A stretch of 64,000 nt of DNA from Delphinus delphis (GCF_949987515.2 NC_082694.2:71670080-71734079); one strand, 5' to 3'; counted from the stretch's first letter, positions 37,303 through 49,560 are shown. Notes: generated from the letters alone by a model not told the origin. A program made the numbers and translations.

Positions 37303-38026
37303 GTCAGTCCTGACCACGTGTGACCTGCCTTGAGGCCTAGGAGAAAGCCTGACCTCTCCCTCCGCCATAAACCCACCTCCAGCCCGTGCTCACGCCCTAC
37401 TAATTCCTCCTCCACCACAGTCCCACTGGCAGGCCTTGGTTTAGACGTGCCAGGTTACCGCAAACGCCTCTAACACACTTTCCTGCTTCCAGCCTCTCCT
37501 CGGGATCTTCCGAAGTGGGAGAGCCAACACCTCACTTCCTACTGCAATCCCTCAGGGACAGTCTGTGCTCCTTCGCCTGCTCTCTGAGGCTGTCCCGTGC
37601 CTCTGGGTCTCAGTCCCATCCCTGCACTCCCGCCGGATTGTCTGCCCTCCCCCACTGCCCTCTGCATGGGTGCCTTCTTCCCTCCCTGCCTGGCCAGCTA
37701 CGCGTCCTGTCCTCTGGGTGTAGCTCCTCTTCCGCTGCGTGCACAGCTCTCTGCAATAGAACCTGTCATTTGTCGTGCTGAGCTGCCATTGCATCTTCCA
37801 CCTCTGTGCGCCCAGCACCTGACAAGTGCTTGGTGCCGTCAAGAACTTTCTAGAAATTCTCAGCTTGATCCTCAATTAGCAAACAAGTCCTTCAGTTGAA
37901 TTACTGTGAAGTCTATGATTGGGAACTTCTCAAAGCCAAGGTTAGCAAGCACAGAGCTCTGGGGCTCCTGGTGGACCTGTGAGCCGTGTGCGAAGTCTGC
38001 CCGATGGCACTCTGCTTCTCCTCCAG
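37303..38026. other. ITSN2 intron, CT-rich
   Basis: Pyrimidine-rich intron; open frames in it are by-products of base composition. No repeat identified. Confidence 0.45.
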
Positions 38027-38109
38027 GACGGCCTGGGTCCAGAAGATCAAGGCGGCATCTGAGCAGTACATCGACACCGAAAAGAAGAAACGGGAGAAGG
38101 CTTATCAAG
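38027..38109 (+). CDS. ITSN2: ITSN2 exon: PH C-terminal helix
   Basis: Completes Arg, then [20 protein letters not shown] with the invariant Trp of the PH C-terminal helix, and the KKREKAYQ linker. It ends in phase 1. The donor gtagtg is followed directly by a run of 16 G (38,115-38,130). Confidence 0.97.
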
Positions 38110-39898
38110 GTAGTGGGGGGGGGGGGGGGGCGGTGCCTGAGAGGGTTGGAACCAGCCACCAGGGGACCCTGGGCACTGGGCGGGGTCCCAGCTTCAGGGC
38201 ACAGGCTGCTGCTCCTGCAGTGAGGGGATAAACATGGACAGCCTGAAAGACCAGACTTGCCGCGGGCGAGCTCGGCAGAGCCCGCTCGGCCTCCCACAGC
38301 CGTTTCAAACCTCCTGGGGGCCTCCCTGAGCCCCCCCCCACTGTCCCCTACATAGACGGGGGTCATCCAGTGCGAGCCCTGGGACCTCCCTTCTCTCTGT
38401 GGCAAGGTCTCTGTCCCTCCTCCCCACACACACTCTTCACTCTTGTTTCCAGGAAGAGGGGTCTGTCCTTCGCATAACCAGCCCTGCCTCTGCTTGGTCC
38501 ATTTTGCTCCATCAAACTTCACTTCTACAGCCCGTTTCCCCTCTGCTCCTCCCCCACCCAGCCTCTACCCCACCCCTCCTCCAGGTCCAGCCAGCCTCCT
38601 CCCAGCACTGGGTTCGGGACCCTACACTCAGAGCCTTTCACTCCGCTTGCTGTCCCATCAATCTGTGCGAATGGCTTGCTCACACGACGTCAGTGACCAC
38701 CCCCAACAACTTGGCTCGCTTTCCCCAATAGCAGGAAATTGAGGCCCCTCCCTCCCCCGGACCTCATGACACCCCTGAGGGTCCTTGTACCATCAGATCT
38801 TCTTTCATCATCTCCTTCCTAGCTCTGCTTCCTCCCACCCTACCCCAAGAGTTCTGAGCCTCCCTCCCTCGTGTCACCCCAGCTTCAGTGGTCACGGCTG
38901 GCCTGCTGTCCCTGCAGCCCCTGCTCTCCAGAAACACCTGCACCACCACTCCTGTTGGATTAACCTCCTTCCAGAAGTAGCTCCTCCCGATAATCTCAGT
39001 GGCCGGTAGTATTGTCCTTGGGCGCACACTGGAAATGTGCTCTCTGACCATCCCCATCCCCCTGCATCTCTAGACAGTTGCAGAGTCCCGCATAGATTCT
39101 CTCCGTGGTTCTCTTCCCCATTTGCATAGCCCTGTCCTCTCCTGGTGGCACAGCCCTATTAAGACCCTCCAGTCTCCACCAGGCTCTGGCACAAGGCCCC
39201 TCCCTAAGTCCTCCCACTTAGGTTCCTGGCTGCTGGAGTTGCAGCTCTTTATGTTTTTTTATTCAGGTTTCCCTTATTTTGTTATATACTCCTGAAAGGT
39301 ATACGTAAATTGGCTTTTGCTAATTGAATCTTATTTTAATGGTACTTTAAAGGCATGTTATTGAAAAATCAATGATTGAATATTTTCAGAAAGCATATAA
39401 TGATCTCTTAATTGGTCGAAGATAAATCGAAGTTTTTCTTTACACCATTATCTGTACATATTGTTATGCACTTTCCACGTGTTCCATTCTTTAGACCTTT
39501 ATTACTTAACTCTGTGCCAGGCCCTGTGCTAGGCTTAACTGGGCCTACAAAATGAATATGGCCCAGCCCTGCCTTCAAGGGGAACTGAATGCCAGTGCCT
39601 GCTGGGCGGGTGGGCACATAGGAGGGGTGGGCCACTTCTCACAGAGAAGGTTCTACTTGCCCTGAGCTTTGAAAAGTCAGTAGCTCACCAAGCAGCTTTT
39701 GTTAGTTTTTAAACCCCTAAGGGCAAACCCTGCTTAACTTTATAGTTACCAAGATAATCTGAGTTCACTAACTCATTTCTCTCCATATTAAAAGTGTTTC
39801 TGAGTACCTCCTAAAATAAGGTCTTAAATAAAAGTTTATAAGCTAAAGTGTTTACATGTAATTGGAATTATGGTGAGTGGTTAAGAAAGTAGACTTTG
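38110..39898. other. ITSN2 intron, C-rich then AT-rich
   Basis: Starts with the G16 tract. The part from 38,400 to 39,240 is CT-rich, giving long spurious frames on both strands. About 39,480-39,660 carries an old LINE2-class-like fragment ('ctctgtgccaggccctgtgc'). Confidence 0.4.
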
Positions 39899-40028
39899 AG
39901 GACTTCCCTGGTGGTCCAGTCCACTTGCACTGCAGGGGGCACGGGTTCAATCCCTGGTTGGGGAACTAAGATCCCACATGCCACGCAGCACAGCCAAAAA
40001 AAATAATAATTAAAAATAAATTCTAAAA
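39899..40028 (+). repeat. CHR-type SINE, short variant
   Basis: Forward copy: ggacttccctggtggtccag and ggttcaatccctggttgggg, then an A-rich tail. The flanking duplication agaaagt(a/g)gactttg marks the insertion ends. Confidence 0.88.
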
Positions 40029-40260
40029 AAAGAAAGTGGACTTTGGTATCTGATGTGTTTTTGACCTTGCCGTTTTAGAAGCTCTGTGACATAAGCACGT
40101 TATAGTCATTTCTAAGACTCAGTTTTCTCATATTTGACAATGCAGTTATAAAGAGCTACGCTGTAAATGTGCAGTTTAAGTATTGTAACTTATGTAAAAG
40201 TCGATCACATGCCTAACACAAAGTAAGTATCCAATAAATGTTAGCTGCTTTTAAGTGCTG
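40029..40260 (+). repeat. MIR-like SINE (ancient)
   Basis: Weak MIR core 'agctctgtgacataagcacg', 'gactcagttttctcatattt' and the 3' end 'cacaaagtaagtatccaata'. Diverged. Confidence 0.55.
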
Positions 40261-40701
40261 AATGAATATAATGTGTGGTGATGTTATTCCTATTACTACT
40301 TGCTAGGCAGTGGAGGGGTTAACACAGGGATGAATAAACAGTCTGTGCTCTGCCATGGCCCCTCCTGACAGAGGGGATGGACTGACACAGAAGTTCAGAC
40401 CTAGCAGGCTGTGGGATGCACAGAGGAGGGAAGGGATCCAGGAGGTGAGATTGGACCTGCATGTTGAAGGATGTGTAGGATGCTGATGGGCAGAGATGGT
40501 GGCGAGGTACCCTAGCAGGCGACACAGCCTGGGCAAAGTCACAGAGCAGCCAGATGCTGCCAGGCCCAGTTCAGTGGCACGTGAGGCTGGGGAGTGCTGG
40601 GGTTGGTCAGAAAGACAAGACTATCTACAGCTTAGCATCATCACTCTGCTGTCTGCATTCTCAGAGAAGAAATTAACATCACTACTCTTCCTCTTTTGTA
40701 G

Positions 40702-40785
40702 CTCGCTCTCAAAAGTCTTCAGGCATCGGGCGTCTGATGGTGCATGTCATTGAAGCTACAGAACTAAAAGCCTGTAAACCAAATG
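40702..40785 (+). CDS. ITSN2: ITSN2 exon: start of C2 domain
   Basis: The acceptor is ctcttttgtag and the donor gtaaat. It encodes [19 protein letters not shown], then [10 protein letters not shown]: the first C2 strands, which bind membrane lipids in some family members. Phase 1 at both ends. Confidence 0.97.
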
Positions 40786-41228
40786 GTAAATGCTTCTTTC
40801 ATTCAACTGGTGTGGTAACTACCCTGCTCTTTGCTGATAACTCTTCTGAACATTGAATAACGGGACACTTTTTAAAAGTCAGTATTTCCAGTGCCACTAA
40901 AATGGTTATTGGACCAAAATTATTATCACTCTAGTTTCCCAACAAATACCGATGCCTCCTTCCTCAGTGCTTCTGAGTAGAGAAGGCAGGAAGCAAGCTG
41001 CACTGACACATGCTCATGGGGAGCAGCCCTGGCATTCGCGCCCACAGTCCCTCCCCAGGTTTATGATGCTGTCAGCACTGGGAACAGAGACCACAAGGCA
41101 GATGCAGACCCTCAGGCAGTGACCCCTGCGGCCATGGTCTATAGAGAAACATCTGTGTAGATCCTGCTTCTGCTCGAAGAAGGCCCTCTTGTCACATGCC
41201 ACATGTATACTGGTTTGTTTTTGTTCAG

Positions 41229-41402
41229 GAAAGAGCAATCCATACTGTGAAATCAGCATGGGCTCCCAGAGCTACACCACCAGAACCCTTCAGGACACAC
41301 TAAATCCCAAGTGGAATTTTAACTGCCAGTTCTTTATTAAGGATCTTTATCAGGATGTGCTGTGTCTTACCATGTTTGACAGAGACCAGTTTTCACCAGA
41401 TG
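41229..41402 (+). CDS. ITSN2: ITSN2 exon: C2 domain core
   Basis: The acceptor is tttttgttcag and the donor gtaaag. It encodes [34 protein letters not shown] and [15 protein letters not shown]. The LNPKWN motif and the acidic FDRDQFSPD loop are C2 hallmarks; the loop is where Ca2+-type C2 domains place aspartates. Confidence 0.97.
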
Positions 41403-41914
41403 GTAAAGTATAACTCCGGGGGGTGGGGGCGGGGATATGAAGTTTCCCCCATACTCTAGGATCTGGGGTCTGGAAGCCGGGTGCTCAGCCTTGTTTTTAC
41501 CCCAAGACACCTAAGGGCAGTGACACAGGCCATGGTCCTCAGGAGCTCTCAGTGGCTGCAGGTGGGATACCTTCTCAGGGGAAAGGGGGGGGTGGCCTCA
41601 GGTGTGTTTCAGGTCTTTGACCCCAGTCACCCCTGCTTACCTAATGGAAACGCTGTGCTCCTGGCACCTACTGAATGGGTGAGCCATTCCCTGACCAAAG
41701 AGGCTTGGATTCCCAGCAGTTTGAGTTTCCCTCACACAAATCCCTTGTTCTGCATGCATCCATCCATTCACAGTATCCAACGGCCATTAACCAAAAGAAG
41801 TTACTTGTTTTGAATTTGAAAGTTTTATGAATCCTGTTTCAGACACTCCTTCTGTGATAGTTTTTTAACAGTTTTTTAAAGAAGACTTTTGACTCTCACT
41901 TGTCTATTCACCAG

Positions 41915-42072
41915 ATTTCCTGGGTCGCACTGAAGTTCCAGTGGCAAAAATTCGAACAGAACAGGAAAGCAAAGGCCCTACAACCCGCCGACTGCTGCTG
42001 CATGAGGTCCCCACTGGGGAGGTCTGGGTGCGCTTTGACCTGCAGCTTTTTGAGCAAAAAACTCTCCTGTAG
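41915..42072 (+). CDS. ITSN2: ITSN2 last coding exon: end of C2 and stop
   Basis: The acceptor is attcaccag. It completes Asp, then [18 protein letters not shown], the last C2 strand [14 protein letters not shown] and TAG at 42,070-42,072. The FEQKTLL tail is the ITSN2 C-terminus. The 3'UTR follows in the same exon. Confidence 0.97.
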
Positions 42073-42822
42073 GGGCCTTAGGGATCTGCCCACTAGGCTG
42101 GGGCTGGAGAAGATAGCCGGTGCTGCCCCTGAGCTGGCGGAGCGTCGCGCCGCTTCATCCATCACAAGGCCACGCATGCTGGGGCCTCTATTTTATCGCA
42201 CACTAAATCGCTAGCAATCTATGCAAACATGACCTTCCCTATAAATAAACCAAACCCCATAGCACAGTGCCTTGTATTAGTGTTAACATGTTCGGCTGTG
42301 TTTAGATGCCAGGATTTCCATTTTCAGGGCTATAAAAAGTATTATGTGGAAATGAGGCATCAGACCACCAGACGTTACCACTTGGTTGAATGTGTCCACT
42401 GTGGGTGGTTTGGGTGACGCTGTAACCATTTCACACCACGTGACCTCCGCTGGGTCACAGCCACTCAGGAGGTGAAGGACTGGGAAGAAATGCAGCCTCA
42501 GCGTGGGAACAGCCTGATTACGGAAATAGTGTCCACTTGTGCACTGAATAAAAACAGAAACTTGATCATTTTATTCCTGATTAGATTTTATCATTCTCTG
42601 CTGAGACAATATAGTTTGAAATCTAAGGGGGAAAGCTTGATTTACTTTAAATACTGTGAACTCTAATGATGCAGAAAATATTTTTCAACGTTAGTTTTCT
42701 GAAGTATAAATTATTTATGTAAATTCCTTGTTTTTGCATATGTCATAGGACATGCATCTTTAAGCTTTATCATTGCCAATATGTACAGAAAGAGAATAAA
42801 AATATAAGTTTATGAATGTAAC
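42073..42822 (+). other. ITSN2: ITSN2 long-isoform 3'UTR
   Basis: From the stop codon to just after the AATAAA at 42,795-42,800, about 750 nt. It is A/T-rich towards the end; an earlier aataaa at about 42,546 could serve as an alternative. The exact cleavage site is not seen. Confidence 0.75.
42795..42800 (+). terminator. ITSN2: Polyadenylation signal of long ITSN2
   Basis: Canonical AATAAA in a run of A/T, about 720 nt after the stop codon, followed by tgttaact-like U-rich sequence. Confidence 0.7.
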
Positions 42823-45800
42823 TTCAAAGCCTGACTGATTTACTTTCTATGTGAAAGGCTTTTAAAAGGTAATTTCAGGGGCTGCTTGTAATGAATCAGG
42901 ACAGAATGTGGCGGGGGAGTAGTCAGTCAGGAGACCCCAGAGCCTCGTCTTGACTGCCATTGACTTGCTCTGTGACTCTGGTCACTTTACCTACTGTTTC
43001 TGGGGCTTGGTTTCTTTCTTTGATGGCTAGAATGGAGGATCTCTGTGGGAGCTAGAGCGTTCCCTTTTGAGTGCCTCTGTTTGCCTAGCTGAGTAAACCC
43101 TCAGGGGTAACTTAGCCATGAAGAAAATGCACGAGTATTAAAAATCATCAGCAGGTCCCTCAGCCCCTCCAGCTCCAGAAGCACCTGTCTCCCTCCCCCT
43201 GCCCCCATGCTGTCAGAGACACATCCACACCTGTCAGAGCTGTTTACTCAGCCTCTGGATTTTGAAATGTGAACTCTGTCTTGAACACTGATAAAAATAA
43301 GGTCTTTCTTACACACTAAATCCCTGGGTTAATGAGTACAACTGGGAAAAGATCTGCCTTTTGGAAGGAATCACACAGGCTACAGAAGCCCTGATTTCTC
43401 AGGGAGCAGGTGTTCTCTAGCAGCTATAAGGAAGGATTCAAATGTCCCCACACCATAGCCCCTGTTTCTGCCTAAACATAATCACTGGACAAAGAAAAAC
43501 TGGAAAACAATTCAGAATATTCAAGGAAAAAAAATCCATCATTCCAGGTATTGATCCTGGGCACTGATGGGCTAAAACACAGACCTAAAAGGAATACGCC
43601 CCAGTGTCAAAGGAAGAGACGCTCAATATCTGAACCCAGACAATTAAGAATGTTGCTCAATTTAGGGAAAGTCTGGCTGCTCAGGCTCAGCCGCACTGAG
43701 CAAAGCAAACTGCTGATCTTCTACAGGGTTCTGAGACTCGAGCTGTGTTGGTTATGGAGGCAGGTGTGGGCTGATGTTCACAAGTCTGCCTCTGACCAGC
43801 TGACTTTCAAAGCATACAGCTGCCACTGATGTCAGGCAGGCTTAAAACCAGTCCTGGGGTTACCTGTGACCATAGCTATAGGATAATCCTTTCCTGGGAC
43901 TGTGGGACTTCCTCACTGGGATGAACTGTGGCTAGTGCCATGTCTCCATGTCTAGATATGTTAGCATTCTTGTGGGACTCAGGACAGAGGAGCCTGCAAG
44001 AGGTGAGTCAGACAACTATGAAGTTACAGAGGATAGTTAATGGCAGTACTTCCAGCAACTCCAGTCACCCCCTTTGATGGAGGAACATGGCACTGCTCCT
44101 TAAGAAGTCACATCCTCTCCTGACAAAAACGGTAGCCTGATTTTCTGAAGGGCGAGGAAGGGACTACCTTACACTACCTACCCCTCCAGGGGAAAGACTG
44201 AGTGGCTGGAGGAGAGCCCAGCAAGCCCCTCCCGTGCTCTTCAGGATCAGGGTGCCCAGGTGGGCACGCCGGACAGCTCCACGCTCTGAAAGGGGACCCA
44301 AATTCTGAGCAGTCTAACATCACAAAGTCAGAGTGGCTTCGAGGAGATCGAGTACCCTGGTGAATGACCATGTGCTTTGGCACCAGAGGGACTGGACGTG
44401 GGATAGAGAACACCGCCACTTTCAAACCGTGCAGCTGACCTGGAGCGAGTTAGCAAACCTCTGAGCTTTGTGTAATGGAAGGTGATAATACTACCTTGCT
44501 GGGAAATTTTTTAAATGAATACACAGTACCTCACGCAGTTCGCGATTCACAAGGAGAGCTCAATAAACAGTAACTTATTATTCGGATATTCCTCAATTTA
44601 GGGAAAGTCTGGCTGGTCAGGCTGAGCTGCATTGAGCAAAGCAAACTGATCTTCTATTTCTTTCTTCTGTTTTTCCATTTCTGGAGAGAAAAAATGTTGG
44701 CAACGTTTTAACTGTTGTAGAGACACTGCAAAGTAAAGGTCAGCAAAGCTTTGTTACAAATGGCCCCTTATGGGGCACAGTTCCGGGGGCCCAGGACCTC
44801 TGCTGTCATCACTCTTCTTTCCACGGGCTGTGACCTCTGCCTCTGCTGGCCTTCCCCACCTACCCAGGATCTGGGTCTGTGCCGTCTGGTTCCTAAAACC
44901 TATTGACAGAAGAGCTGAGTGTAGGGTGGGGAAGAGGGGCTCACGAGACAGGGAGGAACTTCCCGGCTGATTCCAACTGACACTCATCTTCCGGGCAGCT
45001 TCCCGGCCAGCCCTCCCCTCACCTTACCCTCACTCTATCTGGGGTCTGCACCTCTCAGACAGGGCTTCCCGTGTCTCTGGACTCCACACAGCACTAACTT
45101 TCTGTGGTGTGGCAGAGATGACCAGCTCTCCATGAGACGCCAGCTCTCCCTGCCACTGTGCTCTGAGCAGCAGGGACTACTCTTCCCAGCACCCCCTGCC
45201 CCCTGCAGTTAGGGGCCGCCTTGTGACTTGGTCCTGGGGGCCCCCCTACACCCCCAGGCCAGACGTCCTCCATGACCTCTTCCCTTTTCAGTTTGACAGG
45301 AATGAATTCCTGGGGCAAGCTTAGCAGCCAGGTGCTGGAGATGAGAAATGTTCCTACAGCCAGGTGCCCTAAAGACTGCATGAAAGAGGGACGGCCTGCC
45401 AACCTGCTGACCCACCGGCTCCGGTACAGGAGCAAAAAATAAACTTCCAGTGTACGTAACCCACGCTCCACTTTTTGATCTCTTGGGAGCAACAGTTAGG
45501 CTGCCCTACCATAAGGGCCTGGCTGACCACAGTCACGTTCAAACCTGACTGAGGGGCTGGCTCCCCGTGCTCTCAGACAGAAATACGCTCAGAGGTAACT
45601 TACCACATGAGAGGCATCCGTTTCTCTCTGGCCAGACAGGAGAACAACGGGATTGGGTAGGAGTTGGGTCACAAAATACCTATCTAACAAGGTTTTTAAG
45701 CTAGAGAAAAGGACAGCCCCTCGCGCTTTGTGTGTGGTGGAGGGAAGGAGCCAGGCTGGTGAGTGAAAGAAGAGATGCAAAAATCTACGGTTCGCTCAGA

Positions 45801-46000
45801 ACGGCAGGAAGCTGCTACCTACCAAGTGCCCGAAGCCCTCCCTAGAAGCGTCCCAACCCTCAGGCTTCAGGGTACAGGTTGTGGGAGAGAGGATGGAAGG
45901 GGAAATAGACCGTGAGCTGCCAGCTGTACCAACCAGGGTGTGAGCTCTGGGTAGGAAATCTGTGCATGGAAATTTCCTGCATGTAAAGGCCCTTCACATA
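42823..46000. other. Intergenic region between ITSN2 and FAM228A 3' ends
   Basis: Contains MIR-like pieces at about 42,940-43,060 and 44,430-44,580, and a ~70-nt segment present twice (43,655-43,722 and 44,591-44,655). About 45,090-45,500 resembles an old mobile-element 3' end. No coding exon recognised. Confidence 0.4.
43655..44655 (+). repeat. Dispersed direct duplication of ~70 nt, two copies
   Basis: The segment 'ctcaatttagggaaagtctg' continuing to 'ctgatcttcta' occurs at 43,655-43,722 and again at 44,591-44,655 with a few differences. The 870 nt between the copies are not duplicated. Confidence 0.8.
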
Positions 46001-46615
46001 AACTATCATTTTGCCCTAATTTTTTTTTTAGTATAAATTTCATTTCAAAAGATTCCCACCTGTTGTGACCAAACTATGGAGAACAAAATTTTTGGTCTGG
46101 TTTGGATGTAATAAGCAGTAAATGGTAGGAAAATGGCAGGAGAGCAAAAACTCAGAAAAAAAGAGCTGAGGATATCCTAGAGGGAAGATCCCCTCTGGCC
46201 AGGTTTTCTCTCACCTTATGAAGGGCACAATCTGTCCTCCAGAAGTGGGGTCCGGGGTCCCACAATCTCCTTTCTGAGCGTCTTCACCCAAGGCTCTCCT
46301 GCCAAAGGGTGCCCAGAAGAGACCCCACCACTTCTTCTGCATGAAATAAATCCTCCTTCTGCCTCCTCTTTCTCACTCCCTTCTTTGGCTACTACTGCCT
46401 GTTCTGCCCTCAGAGTCTGTCTGAGAGGAAGGGATTTGTCAATGGATTCTGGACTCTGTTTGCTATCTGTCGGATGTTACACAACTCTGCCATCCGAGCC
46501 CTGTTCCCCCCAGATCTCTGCTCACCAGACTCTTCTTTTCATGCTTTTTACTCCTGGCCAAGCTTCGAGGAATAAAACTGCCTTTCAGAAACAGTCTGAC
46601 TTAGGTCACTAGTCG
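45990..46615 (+). repeat. LTR-like repeat (possible solo endogenous-retrovirus LTR)
   Basis: Style of an ERV LTR: 'gagaacaaaatttttggtct' upstream, then AATAAA near 46,345 followed by cctccttctgcctcctcttt and 'gagtctgtctgagagg', and a second aataaa near 46,571. A distant relative of the first part lies at 60,480-60,980. No internal viral genes. Boundaries are approximate. Confidence 0.4.
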
Positions 46616-46668
46616 TTTTCTCTTTATCAGGCAGATATTTCTCTTCTGCACAGACAAGCTTTTCAGGA
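46567..46668 (-). CDS. FAM228A: Possible last exon of FAM228A
   Basis: The acceptor ttttctttgcag on the minus strand is good. After a phase-1 join the frame runs about 22 codons to TAA. Another frame, which fits less well with phase, stays open about 40 codons (EEKYLPDKEKTTSDL...). I cannot decide which is used or whether it is the true terminal exon. Confidence 0.35.
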
Positions 46669-47137
46669 CTGCAAAGAAAAGTAGAAAAAATTTACCTTAA
46701 TTCAGTTATAAACAGAATTGTACCATTCAATAACTGTCTGAAAATTAAGTTAAGGAACTCAATACTCACTTGATGAAAAAGAGAGACTGAGAAAACATCA
46801 CTTTGTGGCCGTCAATCAGTCTGCCCCACCCACACCTCTGCTGCTGCCACTCTTAGGCAGTAAGTCACGTGACCTTCTCAGGCTGTGGCAGAGGCTCCTG
46901 ACCCAGAGCCTCAGGCCCTAGAGCTGTAATTGGGACAGAGGGGCTCCAGGCAGCTTTAGAGGGCTCAGACCAGAAAGGCAGGACCAGGGCATCCATTTTC
47001 CAGGACATGCACAAGAAAGCAGGGAAGGAGAAAGGAAGCAGTTCACAAAGAGAAGCTGTGACGAATGCCACACAGTCCCAAAGAGGAAAGGACTGGCCTC
47101 GTGGTCTCTCAAGTGGCCTGGCTATCTTCCTGACTGC

Positions 47138-47469
47138 TATGGTCTGAATGTTTGTGTCCCCCCAAAATTCAGATGTTGAAACACAACCCCCAATGTGATG
47201 TTATTAGGAGGTGAGGCGTTTGGGAGGTGATTAGGTCATGAGGGCAGAGACCTCATAAATGGGATTAGTGACCTTATAAAACAGGCCTAAGAGAGTTCCC
47301 TCACCCCTTCCACAGTGTCAACCAGAAAGCAGGTCCTTACCAGACACTGAATCTGCTGGCACCTTGATCTTGGGCTTCCCTGCCTCCACAACTGAGAGAA
47401 ATGTATTTCTGTCATTTATAAGCCACCCAGTCTCGTATCCTGTTATAGCAGCCTGCACAGACAGAGACA
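47138..47469 (+). repeat. MaLR LTR (MST/MLT1-type)
   Basis: Clear text of the ERVL-MaLR LTR: tgctatggtctgaatgtttg, 'ttaggaggtgaggcgtttgg', 'gaatctgctggcaccttgat' and 'ttataagccacccagtctcg' near the end. A solo LTR; no internal viral genes. It lies in the possible FAM228A last intron. Confidence 0.85.
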
Positions 47470-48418
47470 CTGACTGTGGCTTCCATGACAGACTGATGCT
47501 TTCTAACATACCCAGGCCCCCTTGCCTTTTTTTTTTTTAACTTGACAAGGACTCTGCTTTTTGTAATCAAACTGTCTCTAACATAGCCACCTTGCTCTTA
47601 AGTCCTTTTCTTACTTTATTGAACAGCCACCTGAGGCACCTCCAGGAGTGTCCTCTCAGAATGTTTCCCAGGGCTGTCTCCACTCCTGCCCTGGGAAGCC
47701 CAGGCCTATCTAGAGAAATCACCGCCTCCTTCATTCCTCCATTCCTGCCTTCCTTCCTTTACTCATCATACAATGTTCCAGCTAAGTGCTGGGAGCACCA
47801 AGATAAGTTAGCAGCCCCTGCCCTCGAGGGGCTTGCTGTAGAGGCAAGAGGCAAATGGGGGAGTAGAGGTACTTCATCGTGTGATAACCCTCTCAAGTGC
47901 TGACTTGACCCAGATATTTCTGTGCTTTAGTGTATTTCTTTTCTTTAGGGAGTGGGGATTTTTTAGAAGAAGCCAGAAAAGGTGGCAGGATTCAGAGGGC
48001 ACCTTATGTGCTATGTTGAGTCTGGACATTATTGGAAGGGTTATGGGAAGCTACTGAAGGGTTTTCTGTTGGGGAGGGTTGATCACTTCAAAAAGATGGA
48101 AAGGTAGAGAGTCCATCAGAAGAGACAGACCCAAGCGCAGAATACCAGTTAAGGAGCTATGACCGTCTATAAAGGCTGAGGAGCCAGAGAAGGGAGATGA
48201 GGAAATAAAGCAATATAAAGTCTTTGTCTTGCTAGGGGATGGGGAGTTATATAATTATTGACATTTAAATAAAAATATTTGTTAAAACTGATAAAGAAAC
48301 CATGAAACCAGAAATAGAACATAAAACTTCCAAATCACAAGAAAACAAAGTAGTGTTGTTCATTCCAGCAAAACTCAGGATGGGGGATAAAAAGGAAACA
48401 CCAAGAAAACACAACAGG

Positions 48419-48475
48419 GCTTTTTCTTTTTTTTCTTTCTCTCTCTCTTTCTTCCTCTCTTTCTTTCTCTCTTTT
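48419..48475 (+). repeat. Polypyrimidine (T/C) tract
   Basis: Long uninterrupted run of c/t with tttc and tctc units, 57 nt. It is mirror-symmetric enough for possible triplex (H-DNA) formation. Confidence 0.8.
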
Positions 48476-48929
48476 ATAATTTTTTTTTTGTAGAATTTAT
48501 AAGTCTGCACAGACTGACACTCCTGCTGCAAAAACTAGAGAAAAATAAAAAGAATTCACCTCCTTCCAGCCCCACAAAATTCATACTTTAAAGTCTTTGG
48601 ACAGCAGTGTAAACAATTCCAGAGAAGAAAGAGCCCTTCCAGAATGAGCTGGCAATCTCTGGCTACTTTGTCCCCTGGGAGCTTTGGCCAACATCAGGTA
48701 GCAGGGATTGACTCCTCCATGCCCCCGGCGTACCTCTGGTGGATCTTTCCTCCCAGGCCTGGTGCTGTCCTTGAAAGTGAGTAGTCAACCTTGTTCTGAA
48801 CACCACCCCACCCTGCGGAGGGGGGATCAAACCAGGGCACTTGAAAGAGGTCCCCTCAGGCCCTGAATATAGACAGCCTTCCCCAAAACCCATCTGAAAA
48901 AGAACCAAATAAAATGCTAGAACTATAAA

Positions 48930-49560
48930 AATAAAACAATTGAAAATAAGAACTCAGTGGGTGGGTTTAACAACATATTATTAGACACAATTGAAGAGAT
49001 AATTAGTAAAAATACCTAGTATCAAATATGGGGCAACAAAAAGGATGGGAAATACACAAGAAAGGGTAAGAGACAGGGAGTACAATGAGAAAATCTAAAA
49101 TATGTTTAACTGGAGTACCAGAAAGAAAGTAGAGATTATGGCAGAGGTAACCATCAAAGAGAAAATGAATGAGAACTTCCCAGAACTGACTAAAGATATC
49201 ACTTTACAGATACAAAAAGACCCATGAATCCTGAGTAGGATAAATAAAAAGAAATCCGCATCTAGAAACATCATGGAAAACTACTAAAATCAAAGACAAC
49301 AAGAAAATCTTAAAGGCATCCAGAAAAAAAAATAATTATCTTCAAAGGAACAACGGTAGGATGGGCAATTGAAAGAGCAAAAGACAGGGGGATATAATAT
49401 TTGTTGAAAGAAAATATCTGCCAACCTAACATTCTTAATCCTGTGAGAACAGCCTTTAAGAATGAAAGTAAAAAAAAAATAAATAAAAAATAAATAAATA
49501 AAAATTTTTAAAAAGTAATAAAAAAAATTAAAAAAAAAAGAATGAAAGTAAAGTCTTGAA
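48930..49560 (+). repeat. Old L1 (ORF1 region) fragment
   Basis: 'tgagaacttcccagaactga', 'gacaacaagaaaatcttaaa' and 'aacctaacattcttaatcct' resemble L1 ORF1 text on the + strand; an A-rich run ends it. The FAM228A exon at 49,634 lies right next to it. Confidence 0.6.

Larger units (their letters stand above)
801..42822 (+). other. ITSN2: ITSN2 gene, 3' portion (13 coding exons, long isoform)
   Basis: Intersectin-2 is a multidomain endocytic scaffold. Its SH3 domains bind dynamin, synaptojanin and N-WASP, and in the long isoform the C-terminal DH-PH unit is a Cdc42 exchange factor followed by a lipid-binding C2 domain. Thirteen exons were found by translating between AG and GT sites. They join in phase without a single stop and total 1,806 nt (601 codons plus TAG). 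The human protein is about 1,700 residues, so the window holds roughly the last third and the earlier exons lie upstream. ITSN1 is excluded by ITSN2-type residues such as [15 protein letters not shown] DH text, [14 protein letters not shown] and the FEQKTLL tail. The neighbour downstream is FAM228A on the other strand, matching human synteny. Assignment is from family knowledge; no search was run. Confidence 0.97.

Noticed and set aside
37515..38742. Long frames (up to 216 codons) around the ITSN2 PH and C2 exons
   Set aside because: CT-rich intron composition gives open frames on both strands; they overlap true exons in the wrong frame and show no family match.
45094..45492. 132-codon minus-strand frame downstream of ITSN2
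   Set aside because: No splice or start context and no family; the region resembles an old mobile-element end.
46385..46612. 75-codon + strand frame as a gene
   Set aside because: It lies in an LTR-like repeat with AATAAA motifs and has no recognised domain.
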